Source: Paenibacillus sp. FJAT-26967 (GTDB taxonomy: Bacteria; Bacillota; Bacilli; Paenibacillales; NBRC-103111). Taken from it: a stretch of 64,000 bases of DNA. Of this stretch, positions 8,552 to 17,091 are shown piece after piece. The DNA is taken from contig NZ_LMXH01000004.1 of the NCBI RefSeq assembly GCF_001541095.1, positions 62,001 to 126,000 on the forward strand, read 5' to 3'. A model generated the notes under the pieces. That model had not been told where the DNA came from. It made no database searches and worked only from the letters and a program-made list of their open reading frames with translations. How positions within the stretch are numbered: position 1 is the first letter of the stretch; the number at the start of each line of letters is the position of its first letter. The translations under genes were made by a program, and so were the position numbers.

Positions 8552-8722
8552 CCAAGTTATTGTTATATGCAACGGGCAGAGCCGTGTCATAAGTGGCTGT
8601 AACGGTTGGGACTTGATGGCCGGGAACGGGCGTATAGTTAACAGAAAAATAAGGGTATACCAATGGGAATTTAGCGGATAATTGATATAGTACACCTAGT
8701 GGAAACAGATTGGAGAGGTAAT

Positions 8723-9325
8723 ATGGGAAATACGGATAAGTTCGAAATGATTGCTAATACATATGACACTCCTGAAAGAATCCAAATTGCAAAAGTATCA
8801 TCTGATGCCATACGTGAATATTTAGTTGACGCTAATAGCAAGAATGCTATTGATTTTGGGTGTGGAACGGGTCTTGTCGGAATGAACTTGGTGGACGATT
8901 TTAATTCTATGCTTTTTCTGGATACTTCACAGAACATGATTAATCAAATCAAGCAAAAAATTGCTGATTTTAATATTCAGAATGCAGATACGTTATGCTT
9001 TGATTTTGAAAAGGAAGGCCTATCAGATTTACATGCTGACTATATCTTTATGGCTCAGGTTCTACTCCATATTCATGATGTCGAATCCGTTTTATCAAGA
9101 TTATACGAGGTTCTAAATGAGGGAGGGCACTTGCTAATTGTAGATTTTGATGAAAATGAAAAAGTGGTTTCAGATCTCGTTCATAACGGATTTAATCGGA
9201 CAGAGCTAACTGACATGATGACCAAGATAGGGTACAGGAATATTCAATCCAAAACTTTCTATAGTGGAAGTAAAATATTCATGGGACAGGATGCATCTAT
9301 GTTTGTTCTGGATTCTCAAAAATAA
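8723..9325 (+). CDS. class I SAM-dependent methyltransferase
   Basis: A 200-residue methyltransferase. The SAM-binding motif I is IDFGCGTGLVG, followed by the acidic end of strand 2 (FLDTS) and the post-motif DYIFMAQVLLHI and GGHLLIVDF, typical of the Methyltransf_11/12 group. The substrate cannot be told from sequence. The ATG at 8723 has GGAGAGG six bases upstream, which makes it a better start than the GTG at 8699. The gene stands alone after the leuA terminator. The next 280 bases up to 9606 hold no gene I can support. Confidence 0.8.
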   Translation: MGNTDKFEMIANTYDTPERIQIAKVSSDAIREYLVDANSKNAIDFGCGTGLVGMNLVDDFNSMLFLDTSQNMINQIKQKIADFNIQNADTLCFDFEKEGLSDLHADYIFMAQVLLHIHDVESVLSRLYEVLNEGGHLLIVDFDENEKVVSDLVHNGFNRTELTDMMTKIGYRNIQSKTFYSGSKIFMGQDASMFVLDSQK

Positions 9326-9606
9326 ACTTTTAGCTGGAAAGTATCCGGTTAGCAGACTGGGAAGCATGTGAATGTGGTCATCCACGTGACATAACACCGG
9401 GGCAATGTGACCGCGATGCTGAGGCAGCAGGGAGATGCAGGATGCCCGACCGATTATATGTTTTATTTGATGGAGCGGCAGGAAGATGGGCGGTAAATGG
9501 AGCGGAGCGATGGGCGTCCCCATCCACCAAGGCCGTCATTGAAGAACAACAAGATGGTATCATATGGATGGAGACAAATGCGAGCCGATTCTCGACGGAA
9601 ACGTTT

Positions 9607-10107
9607 TCAGAAGGCCGAGGCTTGTTTAACAGTAGACCATTGAATGTGCGGAATTTGTTCGTCATTAACTGTAATTGTTCCTACACATATATTTGACCGG
9701 GCAGGATTTTCTAAGTAATGCTGAATTGTAAACCTGATGGCTTTTGAAATTTTCAGGTTTAATAATTCACTCTTATGAATCCAAAACAAGTCTCCTTCTT
9801 CTGAAGGGATAAAGTTTCTATGCGTTGTCTCCCCAAAATAAACGTATTGCTGCCTGATTTCACCATTACCATCTTCAATCAGAATGTATTTAAGTGTAAA
9901 ATTCTCTATCTCGTTCTCCTTAAAGCCTGTTTCCTCTTCGATTTCCCTGTAGCTTGCTTTCATCGGAAAGTTTAACTCCTCGTGCTCAAGATGCCCGCCG
10001 ATGCCTCCCCAAAACTCGAAATTAAAAATCTTGCTGTTGGCCTTCTTCATCATTAATACATATTCTTGATGGCTCAAGAATGCCGTTGCCATTTGTCTGA
10101 TTTCCAC
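9607..10107 (-). CDS. Nudix hydrolase
   Basis: A 166-residue hydrolase of nucleoside diphosphates linked to another group. The Nudix box is visible as GGHLEHEE, nine residues, then REIEEETGF. The usual spacing between the first glutamate and REUxEE is seven, so there is a two-residue insertion. The N-terminus VEIRQMATAFL..VLMMKK is typical of the fold. I choose the GTG at 10107, because GGAGG lies eight bases upstream; a TTG at 10143 in the same frame has no such site. The substrate is unknown. It is monocistronic. Confidence 0.85.
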   Translation of the reverse strand: MEIRQMATAFLSHQEYVLMMKKANSKIFNFEFWGGIGGHLEHEELNFPMKASYREIEEETGFKENEIENFTLKYILIEDGNGEIRQQYVYFGETTHRNFIPSEEGDLFWIHKSELLNLKISKAIRFTIQHYLENPARSNICVGTITVNDEQIPHIQWSTVKQASAF

Positions 10108-10198
10108 AATACTGCCCTCCGTAAAATTAGGATTAGTCTTCAATATAATTTTATCTTAATCCGCAAGTATCGGGAATGATTTCCACATACCCCAAAAA

Positions 10199-10223
10199 AG
10201 CACCCTCATATTATGAAGGTGCT
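10199..10223 (-). terminator. terminator of the hrt operon
   Basis: On the minus strand AGCACCTTCA pairs with TGAGGGTGCT and is followed by a run of T (10194-10198). It lies just past the hrtA stop codon. Confidence 0.75.
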
Positions 10224-10229
10224 TCTTCG

Positions 10230-10907
10230 TTATTGAATAATCAATCCATCTTTCATCGTGATGACATGATCTGCATAAGAGAGCATTTCTTCATCATGCG
10301 TTACGAGTAAGGTTGTAATGTTTAATTCTTTCGTCAAATTCCGGATGAGTGTCATGACATCCTTGGATCTTGTGGAGTCTAGACTTGCAGTGGGCTCATC
10401 GGCAAACAGCATTTTTGGCTTATGGATGATGGCACGTCCAATCGCAACCCGCTGTTTCTCTCCACCTGACAATGAGGCTGGATAGGCGTCTTTGCGATGG
10501 TCCATTCCGACCAATTTGAGTATCTTCAGGACTTCTTCTTTTTGCTCGCGTTTACTGATTTTGGTCTCTGACACATTAAGCATTAGCATGAGCTGATCTT
10601 CTACGGTAAGGAAAGGCACGAGATGAGAGGATTGAAAAATAAATCCGAACTGACTGGCGCGTATTTTGCGAATCTCTTCTTGCGTCATGTCGGTCATGTT
10701 CTTTCCCTCGAAAATGATTTGTCCGCCGGATGCGCGCTGAAGACCAGCAGCGATCGTAAGAAGCGTACTTTTGCCGGAACCTGAAGCACCTACGAGAGCC
10801 GTTATTTCTCCTTGCTGTTGAGTAAGGTTGATCCCGTTTAATACTTGTTCGTCGACTTCGCCATTCGTAAATGTTTTTCGTACGTCTTGTATTGTGAAGG
10901 TAGTCAT
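10230..10907 (-). CDS. hrtA: HrtA-like ABC transporter ATPase (haem efflux)
   Basis: The ATPase subunit of a MacB-type exporter, 225 residues. It shows Walker A GASGSGKSTLL, the Q-loop IFQSSHLVPFL, the signature LSGGEKQRVAIGRA, Walker B MLFADEPTASLD and the switch histidine in LLVTHDEEM. The start is the ATG at 10907, with AAGGAGATAT upstream, one base after the stop of the permease gene, so the two are co-translated. With the HrtB-like partner and the HssR-like box upstream, haem export is the likely role: such pumps relieve haem toxicity. The LolD/YknY branch would be the alternative. The sensor pair HssRS is not in this window. Confidence 0.78.
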   Translation of the reverse strand: MTTFTIQDVRKTFTNGEVDEQVLNGINLTQQQGEITALVGASGSGKSTLLTIAAGLQRASGGQIIFEGKNMTDMTQEEIRKIRASQFGFIFQSSHLVPFLTVEDQLMLMLNVSETKISKREQKEEVLKILKLVGMDHRKDAYPASLSGGEKQRVAIGRAIIHKPKMLFADEPTASLDSTRSKDVMTLIRNLTKELNITTLLVTHDEEMLSYADHVITMKDGLIIQ

Positions 10908-10908
10908 A

Positions 10909-11943
10909 TTAGATATCTCCTTGCTGTATGGCTTGCAGTGGCTCAACTTTGCGAATTTGAAGACCGGAAAGTGTTGCACCGATAAATCCAATAATTAAGA
11001 ATAAGATCGACAATGCAAGGGTTGTCCCAATCGTCAGACTAAAAGGCATGCCTTCCGGTGCGATCATATTAAAGCCCTGACTGAGTGCAATGGATAATAC
11101 AAGTGCGATTGCGGTGATGAAGAACATCTGAGTCCACATCATACGGAATAATGCGCTTGTTTTTACACCGATTGCTTTCAAGATCCCGTATAATCCGATC
11201 TTCTGCACATTCATCATATAGAAGAAAATTGCAAACAACATACCGCTAATGGCGACCAAGAACCAAATAATCATATTAAGAGACATTTGTTCTGCACTAT
11301 AGCTCGCGATGGTGTTCAGAAACTGTTTATTTGAAAAAGATTGTAATCCCTCAACAGACAGTGATTGATCCTGCCCTGGAATGAAAAGCAGCTGCATCGT
11401 ATTCACGCGGTAAATTTCTTTATAGTTATCCATATGGATAAAAGCAACGGGTGCGTGGCTGTATTTCTTCTGGTCCGCGAATCCGATGACTTTAAATTCC
11501 CCGCTGAACTGATTGTTTGTTAATACATCGCCTACTTGTATGCCGTCTTTCTCTAAGGAACGATCTAAGACAATTTCTCCGGGATTCACGTTCTCGAACA
11601 ATTTCGATTCGGTTGATGTCACAAAAGCAACGGAGTGCTGCTTGTCCTCCGCGTCATTCACAAATCCCATTTGAATGGAAAGTGCAGCTGCATCCTTATG
11701 CTCCTGTAGGATGTTCTTTTGTACATCCGGATCTATTTTGGAGAGATTGTACGTTTCATTGGCTTGCTCATTCATATAGAATTGACCGGCGGGCAGATCC
11801 TTGATTAAAGCTGCATTATCTTGAGATAGACCATTGGCGAGTCCCGATATGATAAAGGTTAAAAAACTAACTAAAAAAATGATTGAGCCTAAAATAACAA
11901 ACTTCGCTTTACTCTTCTTGATTTCTTTCCATGCCATATTCAT
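10909..11943 (-). CDS. hrtB: HrtB-like FtsX-family permease (haem efflux)
   Basis: A 344-residue permease with one N-terminal membrane helix (FVILGSIIFLVSFLTFIISG), a large extracytoplasmic domain and three C-terminal helices, the FtsX/MacB layout. The start region MNMAWKEIKKSKAKF and the segment SGLANGLSQDNAALIKDLP match my memory of HrtB from Gram-positive haem-detoxification systems. GGGAGG lies seven bases before the ATG at 11943. It is the first gene of a two-gene operon with hrtA. Its promoter carries five 11-bp repeats described separately, supporting activation by an HssR-like response regulator. Confidence 0.75.
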   Translation of the reverse strand: MNMAWKEIKKSKAKFVILGSIIFLVSFLTFIISGLANGLSQDNAALIKDLPAGQFYMNEQANETYNLSKIDPDVQKNILQEHKDAAALSIQMGFVNDAEDKQHSVAFVTSTESKLFENVNPGEIVLDRSLEKDGIQVGDVLTNNQFSGEFKVIGFADQKKYSHAPVAFIHMDNYKEIYRVNTMQLLFIPGQDQSLSVEGLQSFSNKQFLNTIASYSAEQMSLNMIIWFLVAISGMLFAIFFYMMNVQKIGLYGILKAIGVKTSALFRMMWTQMFFITAIALVLSIALSQGFNMIAPEGMPFSLTIGTTLALSILFLIIGFIGATLSGLQIRKVEPLQAIQQGDI

Positions 11944-11974
11944 GACTATGCCTCCCTTTCTCTCTTGCACTATG

Positions 11975-12045
11975 AGTATACTGCTGCAATATGAACTGTG
12001 GATGAACTGAGGATGAACGGAGTATGTACGGATTATGAATGGAGA
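11975..12045 (-). promoter_or_regulatory. hrtBA promoter with five 11-bp direct repeats (HssR-like box)
   Basis: Read on the minus strand from 12045, five consecutive 11-mers begin ATTCAT, GTACAT, GTTCAT, GTTCAT and GTTCAT. The last two fit the published staphylococcal HssR form GTTCATATT-N2-GTTCATATT, with the second copy complete (11988-11996). Ten bases after the last GTTCAT lies a -10 box TATACT (11975-11980), and there is no good -35 box. This is the geometry expected for an OmpR-family activator overlapping the -35 region. Confidence 0.75.
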
Positions 12046-12088
12046 GTTACAACTCCCTTTTTAGCTGCTCCTTGCGAAAACAAAAGAA

Positions 12089-12120
12089 AAAGAGCAGCTT
12101 CCTATAGGCAGCTGCTCTTT
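12089..12120 (-). terminator. terminator of the 12.2-13.1 kb gene pair
   Basis: AAAGAGCAGC (12089-12098) pairs with GCTGCTCTTT (12111-12120). On the minus strand it is followed by TTTTCTTTTG, so it most likely ends the gene pair whose stop codon is at 12167. Confidence 0.7.
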
Positions 12121-12166
12121 CTTTCGTTGAATAAGTTAGGAGAGGTTGTTTTCGCGTTTGCTTACT

Positions 12167-12646
12167 TTAATATTCCCCTTTAATTACAAAAAACGAGCCC
12201 CGAATAGTTCCGGCTAATTTAGACTTCTGCCTGGCAAACTTAAACTTCCCTTCTAACTCCCTGGGAACCTCCATCCCTTCGGCAAGCTTAAAACCGACAG
12301 CACGCTTCTTCGGGTCATCAACCGTATACATAACGTTAACCTCAAGGCCATCCTCATAAATGATATAGGCGAATTGGATATTATCCACTTGAAAACGCGA
12401 CGTTTCCAAAGGTTTGGCCGCAAACTCAATAGCACGTTCTTCTTTCAAAATCCGGTTCACGTAATGGAGGGTTTCCTGGCTTTCGCTGGCCGGTACAACC
12501 GTAAATTCATGCTTGTATTTGTTCATAAAGTAACGGGCTTCATTAGCTCGTAAACCGGCAAGCGCTTCTGCTACAGGTGAAGACTCTAGACCAACCGCAG
12601 ACACATCTTTAAAATCAACGATATAAGACAATTCCATTCCCCCCAT
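12167..12646 (-). CDS. conserved small protein coupled to a GyrI-like protein, function unknown
   Basis: About 159 residues, soluble, with no signal peptide. The start ATG at 12646 overlaps the stop codon of the preceding gene as TAATG, so translation is coupled; a second ATG three codons on has GGGGGG immediately before it. I do not recognise the family with certainty. The sequence is a mixed alpha/beta protein (KYKHEFTVVPASESQETL; FQVDNIQFAYIIYEDGLEV) of roughly the size of an effector-binding or tRNA-synthetase-beta-like fragment. Its partner is an effector-binding protein and both lie opposite a WYL regulator, so a small-ligand sensing role is possible. Confidence 0.6.
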   Translation of the reverse strand: MGGMELSYIVDFKDVSAVGLESSPVAEALAGLRANEARYFMNKYKHEFTVVPASESQETLHYVNRILKEERAIEFAAKPLETSRFQVDNIQFAYIIYEDGLEVNVMYTVDDPKKRAVGFKLAEGMEVPRELEGKFKFARQKSKLAGTIRGSFFVIKGEY

Positions 12647-13125
12647 TATTTCCTGACAACAGGAATCCACATCTCACCAACAAACAAACCGTTTCGCTGT
12701 CCCATCTCAACCGTTGCATTAGGACCGCCAACATAGGCATAATCTTGTGCTTCCGGCAGGACTTGGCCAAAGGCAATGCCGGTGAGCGTCTGACTCAATT
12801 CCTCGGCCGTGTTGCCTTCTCCTTTAACAACGAGGTATTCTCCTTTAGGAAATTGGATAACCCGGGTTGCTTCCGGTAAAGACGCCTCTGTCATTACGCC
12901 GGCATAGTACATCATCTTGTTATTCACCGCTTCGTTCACGGCAAAGATATAGTCATTGGCAGCAATGGCTTTTAAAGCGTCAAGCCTTCCATCTTGTTCC
13001 ACTGATTCCCAAAAGTCCGCCTTCTCTTTGTTTATGCCGGCATAGTCTGTGTAATGGCTCTGGAGCTCAGTTCCGATACCCAAAACGATAAAGCTGTTCT
13101 TTTCTTCTAGTGTATAATTTGTCAT
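12646..13125 (-). CDS. GyrI-like / AraC-type effector-binding domain protein
   Basis: A 159-residue stand-alone small-molecule-binding domain, as in AraC-family C-termini, SbmC/GyrI and Cass2-type proteins. The typical pattern is seen: a first strand IVLGIGTELQSHY, a helix with FWESVEQDG, then YAGVMTEASLPEATRVIQ, FPKGEYLVVKGEG, and an end with QRNGLFVGEMWIPVV. The ATG at 13125 has AAGGACGG upstream and is preferred over one at 13155. It is the first gene of a coupled pair and is divergent from the WYL regulator at 13235, which probably controls it. Confidence 0.75.
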   Translation of the reverse strand: MTNYTLEEKNSFIVLGIGTELQSHYTDYAGINKEKADFWESVEQDGRLDALKAIAANDYIFAVNEAVNNKMMYYAGVMTEASLPEATRVIQFPKGEYLVVKGEGNTAEELSQTLTGIAFGQVLPEAQDYAYVGGPNATVEMGQRNGLFVGEMWIPVVRK

Positions 13126-13234
13126 ATTCAATCCCGTCCTTTTCTTGAAATTCATTAATGATTTGTCTTTTCACTTGATGAGTTTATAATAGCCTTAAAT
13201 CATGTCAAAAAGTGATACTGTTTAGGGAGGCCCG

Positions 13235-14197
13235 ATGAAAAAAGTTGAACGGATTAATATCATCATGCGGTATATTAACAACCGCGCCAACTTTACCATT
13301 TCTGAAATCATGCGGGAATTTAATATCTCTCGTTCGACAGCTATTCGGGATATACGTGAAATTGAAGCCATGGGGATGCCGCTGGTAGCTGAAGTTGGAA
13401 GGGATGGGGGTTATTTCGTGATGAATAACTCTGTCCTGCCCACGGTCCGCTTTACCGATAATGAGATTAAAGCTCTTTTTATTGCCTTTATGGCGACAAG
13501 AAATCAACAACTTCCATATTTAAAGAGTCGTCAGTCTTTAGCTGAAAAATTACTGGGCCTCATTTCGCAAAATCAGCAAGATGACCTTGTTCTTTTAAAT
13601 GGAATCTTGCTTTTTGAAGGAACCAATCCCCATAATCCCGATCTGCTTGATCTGTCGGATTTGCCCCATCCTATGTTAGAAAAACTCATTCAAGCACTTC
13701 TTTCGGACCGCTATTTATTGGTTTCCATTCAAGAGGAGGAGGGAATAAAGTCTTATCCCATTTATCTCTTGCACCTTTATCGTGAGAAAAGTCAGTGGCA
13801 AATTGAAGGCTTTTACTTAAAGGATGAGAAAAGGATGGTTTTTCCTGTAGACAATCTCACTGATGTTAAGCCATATTCTGCGGAAAAAAGATTAAGTAAG
13901 AAAAAGATTTTAGAAAAACTGAGCAAGCAGGAAGAAGCAATTAATTTTGTCCTGGAGCTTGGTCCGAAGGCGATTGCCCAGTTCAAGAAATACCATCCTT
14001 TAAAAGTTTCGATTGCCTATACGAATCCTTACCAAACCACCGCTATCCTGAAGAATTTTATCCATGTTCATAATTCCGAAGAATTGACGGAGCTGACAAA
14101 TTGGCTGCTTTTCCTTGGCGGAGATATCAAGGTCAGGGAAGTGCCGGAAGAGATCTTAGAAGTTTTACAAGAAAGATTAGGTTTATTCTGCCCATGA
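13235..14197 (+). CDS. YafY/DeoR-type regulator with WYL domain
   Basis: A 320-residue transcriptional regulator. The N-terminal winged helix reads IMRYINNRANFTISEIM and FNISRSTAIRDIREIEAMG, followed by the wing VGRDGGYFV. The C-terminal two thirds holds a WYL-type ligand domain (KSYPIYLLHLYREKSQWQIEGFY) with the motif weakly kept, and a WCX-like end. GGGAGG lies upstream of the ATG at 13235. About 110 bp separate it from the divergent effector-binding gene pair, the usual arrangement for local regulation. Ligand unknown. Confidence 0.82.
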   Translation: MKKVERINIIMRYINNRANFTISEIMREFNISRSTAIRDIREIEAMGMPLVAEVGRDGGYFVMNNSVLPTVRFTDNEIKALFIAFMATRNQQLPYLKSRQSLAEKLLGLISQNQQDDLVLLNGILLFEGTNPHNPDLLDLSDLPHPMLEKLIQALLSDRYLLVSIQEEEGIKSYPIYLLHLYREKSQWQIEGFYLKDEKRMVFPVDNLTDVKPYSAEKRLSKKKILEKLSKQEEAINFVLELGPKAIAQFKKYHPLKVSIAYTNPYQTTAILKNFIHVHNSEELTELTNWLLFLGGDIKVREVPEEILEVLQERLGLFCP

Positions 14198-14307
14198 GCA
14201 GGGCTGTAATGAGGAGTAATGCGTCCCAATATAGGGCAGAAGCCTCTGTAATTCCCTGCCTCGCAGCTGCATACCGGGACCGGTCCGCGGTCGCCGGCAG
14301 TCAAAAA

Positions 14308-14336
14308 AAGAGTGAACGCGGGGTACGTTCACTCTT
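14308..14336. terminator. bidirectional terminator
   Basis: AAGAGTGAACG (14308-14318) pairs perfectly with CGTTCACTCTT (14326-14336). Runs of A precede it, so it works for the convergent nucleosidase operon; it also closes the WYL gene. Confidence 0.8.
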
Positions 14337-14353
14337 CACTCTTAGGTTGCCGC

Positions 14354-15289
14354 TTATACCGTCAATGTCTGAATAAAATGCTCCTGGAACCGCTTGGCGT
14401 CGACACCGGTGCAGACATTGACGTTCGGCCGGTCGGTACACCGCGGACGCAGATCGGCGATGGTTCGGCCATAGGAGTGAATGCCCTCCAGATCTACCTG
14501 GAGTACCATTGGCTGAACCTCGACCAGGCCCGGATCGATCGCAACGGCTACCGCTAACGGATCATGCAGGGCGCAGCCTTCCCGGTCGCCATAGGCTTGC
14601 CGGTAACCTCCGATATAGTAGGAGGTTATATCGGCCAAGAAGCGGGTCAGATCCGAATCCCGCTCTCTCCATCGCTGAACATCCTTCAGGCTGAGCTCGG
14701 TCTGCATGGTCACATCAAGTCCGACCAGCGTAATCGGAGCTCCGGATTGGAAGACGAGCTGGGCCGCTTCGGGATCGGAATATATATTCGCTTCCGCATG
14801 CATCCGGCAGTTGCCCGCTGCCCCCACGGCTCCGCCCATCACGATAATCTGCTGCACCAGCGATATAATCTCTGGGGCATGCACAATGGCCGCGGCCAGA
14901 TTGGTCAAAGGGCCGACACAGATTAGCGTCACTTGCTTGGGGTATCGCCTGATTTGATCCACCATGAAAGCCGCCGCGGGCGTTGACACGGGCCTGCCTT
15001 CCGGATCGGGGAACGTCAAGTCGCCAAGACCTTTCTCGCCATGAAATCGGGCGGGATAGGCTTTCATAGAGGGATGGAACAATGGGGCGGCTTCCCCAGC
15101 CGCGACAGGAATCCCGGTTGCTCCTAACCGTTCCAGCACATGAAGCGTATTGCGTGTTGCGTACTCCACCGGTACATTTCCGAAGCAGGTTGTAATCCCG
15201 ATGACATCCAGAGCCGAGGACCGGACAGCGTAGGCAATCGCCAGCGCATCGTCAACCCCTGTGTCCACATCCAATAATACTCGGTGCAT
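14354..15289 (-). CDS. nucleoside hydrolase (first of two paralogues)
   Basis: A 311-residue inosine-uridine preferring nucleoside hydrolase that splits a nucleoside into ribose and free base. The calcium and ribose-binding signature LDVDTGVDDA is at residues 6-15, with GNV, GPLTNLA, MGGAV, AEANIYSDPEAA and the C-terminal HDPLAV that carries the second calcium ligand. It is the last gene of the nucleoside operon, 27 bp after its paralogue, with an AGGAAGGAGG site. Having two diverged paralogues suggests different nucleosides. Families like this also include hydrolases of modified nucleosides, so the exact substrate is open. Confidence 0.88.
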   Translation of the reverse strand: MHRVLLDVDTGVDDALAIAYAVRSSALDVIGITTCFGNVPVEYATRNTLHVLERLGATGIPVAAGEAAPLFHPSMKAYPARFHGEKGLGDLTFPDPEGRPVSTPAAAFMVDQIRRYPKQVTLICVGPLTNLAAAIVHAPEIISLVQQIIVMGGAVGAAGNCRMHAEANIYSDPEAAQLVFQSGAPITLVGLDVTMQTELSLKDVQRWRERDSDLTRFLADITSYYIGGYRQAYGDREGCALHDPLAVAVAIDPGLVEVQPMVLQVDLEGIHSYGRTIADLRPRCTDRPNVNVCTGVDAKRFQEHFIQTLTV

Positions 15290-15316
15290 GAATCATCTTC
15301 CTCCTTCCTGTAACTG

Positions 15317-16264
15317 TTATGAAAGCACCGTGCGAATGTAATGCTGAAGGAATTCTTCTTCACGGACCTGCATGCATACGGAGGCGTTGGTCCGTGTCTG
15401 CGGATGTCTGAGGTCGACCAGCGTCGCTCCTGAGGAGACCGGTCCCTTGGTCTCGATATAGACGTAATAGTCCTCCATCTCCACAAGGGATGCATTCTCG
15501 GCGACAGCCAGTGCCAGCGGATCATGCATCAGCCGGTATTTCCCCTCGTTCAAGCGCTCGCTTGCCTCGAAGCTGAATGTGAACATATGATGCAGGAATG
15601 CTTGTAATTCTGCCTGTTCATCGGTAAAGCCGTTCATGAGTTCATGATAATGAGCTTGGCTGAATTTGGCCTTCGAGGTCACGTCGAGGCCTACCATCAC
15701 AATCGGAATCCCCGATTCGAACACCCGGTGCGCCGCTTCCGGATCTCCATGAATGTTGGCTTCGGACACGGGTGTCGTATTGCCAGGCACCTTGATGGCG
15801 CCTCCCATCAATACCAGCTTCGCCTTCTGCGCAATGGAGGGGTCCTTGGCGAGAGCGACCGCCAAATTGGTCAGCCTGCCGGTGAACACCAGGGTAATGT
15901 CATGTGCCTGTTCCCGCACCTTCCGCACGATGAAATCGGACGCCTTCTCGTCCACCGGCAGCTGGCGCGACTCAGGCAGTTCATAGCCCGCGAGACCGTT
16001 TGCCCCATGAATGGCGGTTACGTTCTCGCGGCGGGGGCGGAATAAAGGGGCGTCCGCTCCCATGGCAACCGGAATCTCGTAACGGGGTTGCACCAATTCC
16101 AGCACCCGAAGCGTATTATCCGTCGCCTGCTTCACATCCACGTTGCCGAATACCGTTGTGATGCCTTCTATATGCAGCCTATTGGATTTAACGGCGAAGA
16201 TGAGCGCCAGGGCATCATCCACGCCGGTATCCACATCCATCAGGATGTGCTTAACCTGCTCCAT
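15317..16264 (-). CDS. nucleoside hydrolase (second paralogue)
   Basis: A 315-residue member of the same family. The signature MDVDTGVDDALAL is at residues 9-21, with FGNVDVKQATDNT, GRLTNLA, LMGGAIKVPGN, SEANIHGDPEAAHR and MHDPLALAVAE. The binding-site residues next to the signature differ from the neighbour, so substrates probably differ. The ATG at 16264 has AGGGAGTG just upstream; an in-frame GTG at 16288 overlaps the stop of the upstream ATPase gene and is less likely. It is tightly packed with the ECF transporter genes, so the base it releases probably comes from nucleosides taken up by that transporter. Confidence 0.88.
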   Translation of the reverse strand: MEQVKHILMDVDTGVDDALALIFAVKSNRLHIEGITTVFGNVDVKQATDNTLRVLELVQPRYEIPVAMGADAPLFRPRRENVTAIHGANGLAGYELPESRQLPVDEKASDFIVRKVREQAHDITLVFTGRLTNLAVALAKDPSIAQKAKLVLMGGAIKVPGNTTPVSEANIHGDPEAAHRVFESGIPIVMVGLDVTSKAKFSQAHYHELMNGFTDEQAELQAFLHHMFTFSFEASERLNEGKYRLMHDPLALAVAENASLVEMEDYYVYIETKGPVSSGATLVDLRHPQTRTNASVCMQVREEEFLQHYIRTVLS

Positions 16265-16284
16265 ATCGTCACTCCCTTGTTCCC

Positions 16285-17091
16285 TCACTTATGTTTGGCA
16301 AGCTCGTCCGCAAGCTCCGGTATCGTCAGGATATTATGACCGATATCCAGGGAGTAGCCGAGTCTGCTGATATGCGGCTGCTTCAGCATCGCCTGCTCCA
16401 GCACATCCAGATTCCAGAAGATGGCCCGTTTATCGTCATCCGCAATAACTTGACGATTAGCCATGACGATGACCCGCTGGAAGTTGTTCACGACAAATTC
16501 CATATCATGCGTGATCGTGATAATGGTTTTTCCTTCTCCGCGTAATGTTTCGATCAGATGGGCGAGCGTTTTCATGGCCGGAATATCCTGGCCTGCTGTC
16601 GGCTCATCCAGAATGATGACACTGGAATCCATCGCAATCACGGAGGCAATGGTTACGAATTTACGCATGGAGTAAGGCAAATTGTACGGATTTTCCTTGA
16701 GAAACGGAACGACACCGGCCAGCTCCACCGCTTTCATGACGTTCGCTTTGACCTGTTCCTCCGGGAGACCCAGCTTGCGTGGGCCGAATTCGATCTCGCT
16801 GTACACATCATTATGGAAGATCTGGTCGTCCGGGTTCTGGAACACATAGCCGACCTTTCTCGATATTTGAGCGGTCGTATAATCACGCGTATTCCAGCCG
16901 TCGATGACAACATCACCCTCGGAAGGCTTGAGCAGTCCGTTCATCATCTTGACGGTGGTTGTTTTACCCGCCCCGTTCTGGCCGACAATCGCAACCGATT
17001 CGCCCTTACTGAAGGACATGTTAACCCGATCCACCGCTTTATAGCCGCCCGGATAAGCGAAGGAAACATTCGTCAAAGTCAGAAAGCTCAT
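16285..17091 (-). CDS. ECF transporter ATPase (EcfA-type) with degenerate signature motif
   Basis: One of two ATPases of an energy-coupling-factor transporter, 268 residues. Walker A is GQNGAGKTTTVK, the Q-loop YVFQNPDDQIF, Walker B SVIILDEPTAGQD and the switch TITHDMEF. The ABC signature, normally LSGGQ, reads LPYSMRKFVTIAS here, so one of the two ATP sites formed with its partner is probably weak or inactive. The start overlaps the stop of the partner ATPase gene by ATGA. The pair lies between EcfT and the nucleosidases in a single operon. Confidence 0.88.
   Translation of the reverse strand: MSFLTLTNVSFAYPGGYKAVDRVNMSFSKGESVAIVGQNGAGKTTTVKMMNGLLKPSEGDVVIDGWNTRDYTTAQISRKVGYVFQNPDDQIFHNDVYSEIEFGPRKLGLPEEQVKANVMKAVELAGVVPFLKENPYNLPYSMRKFVTIASVIAMDSSVIILDEPTAGQDIPAMKTLAHLIETLRGEGKTIITITHDMEFVVNNFQRVIVMANRQVIADDDKRAIFWNLDVLEQAMLKQPHISRLGYSLDIGHNILTIPELADELAKHK

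Noticed and set aside
9442-9696. 84-codon plus-strand frame after the methyltransferase
   Set aside because: It overlaps the end of the Nudix gene antisense, has no ribosome binding site and no recognisable product.
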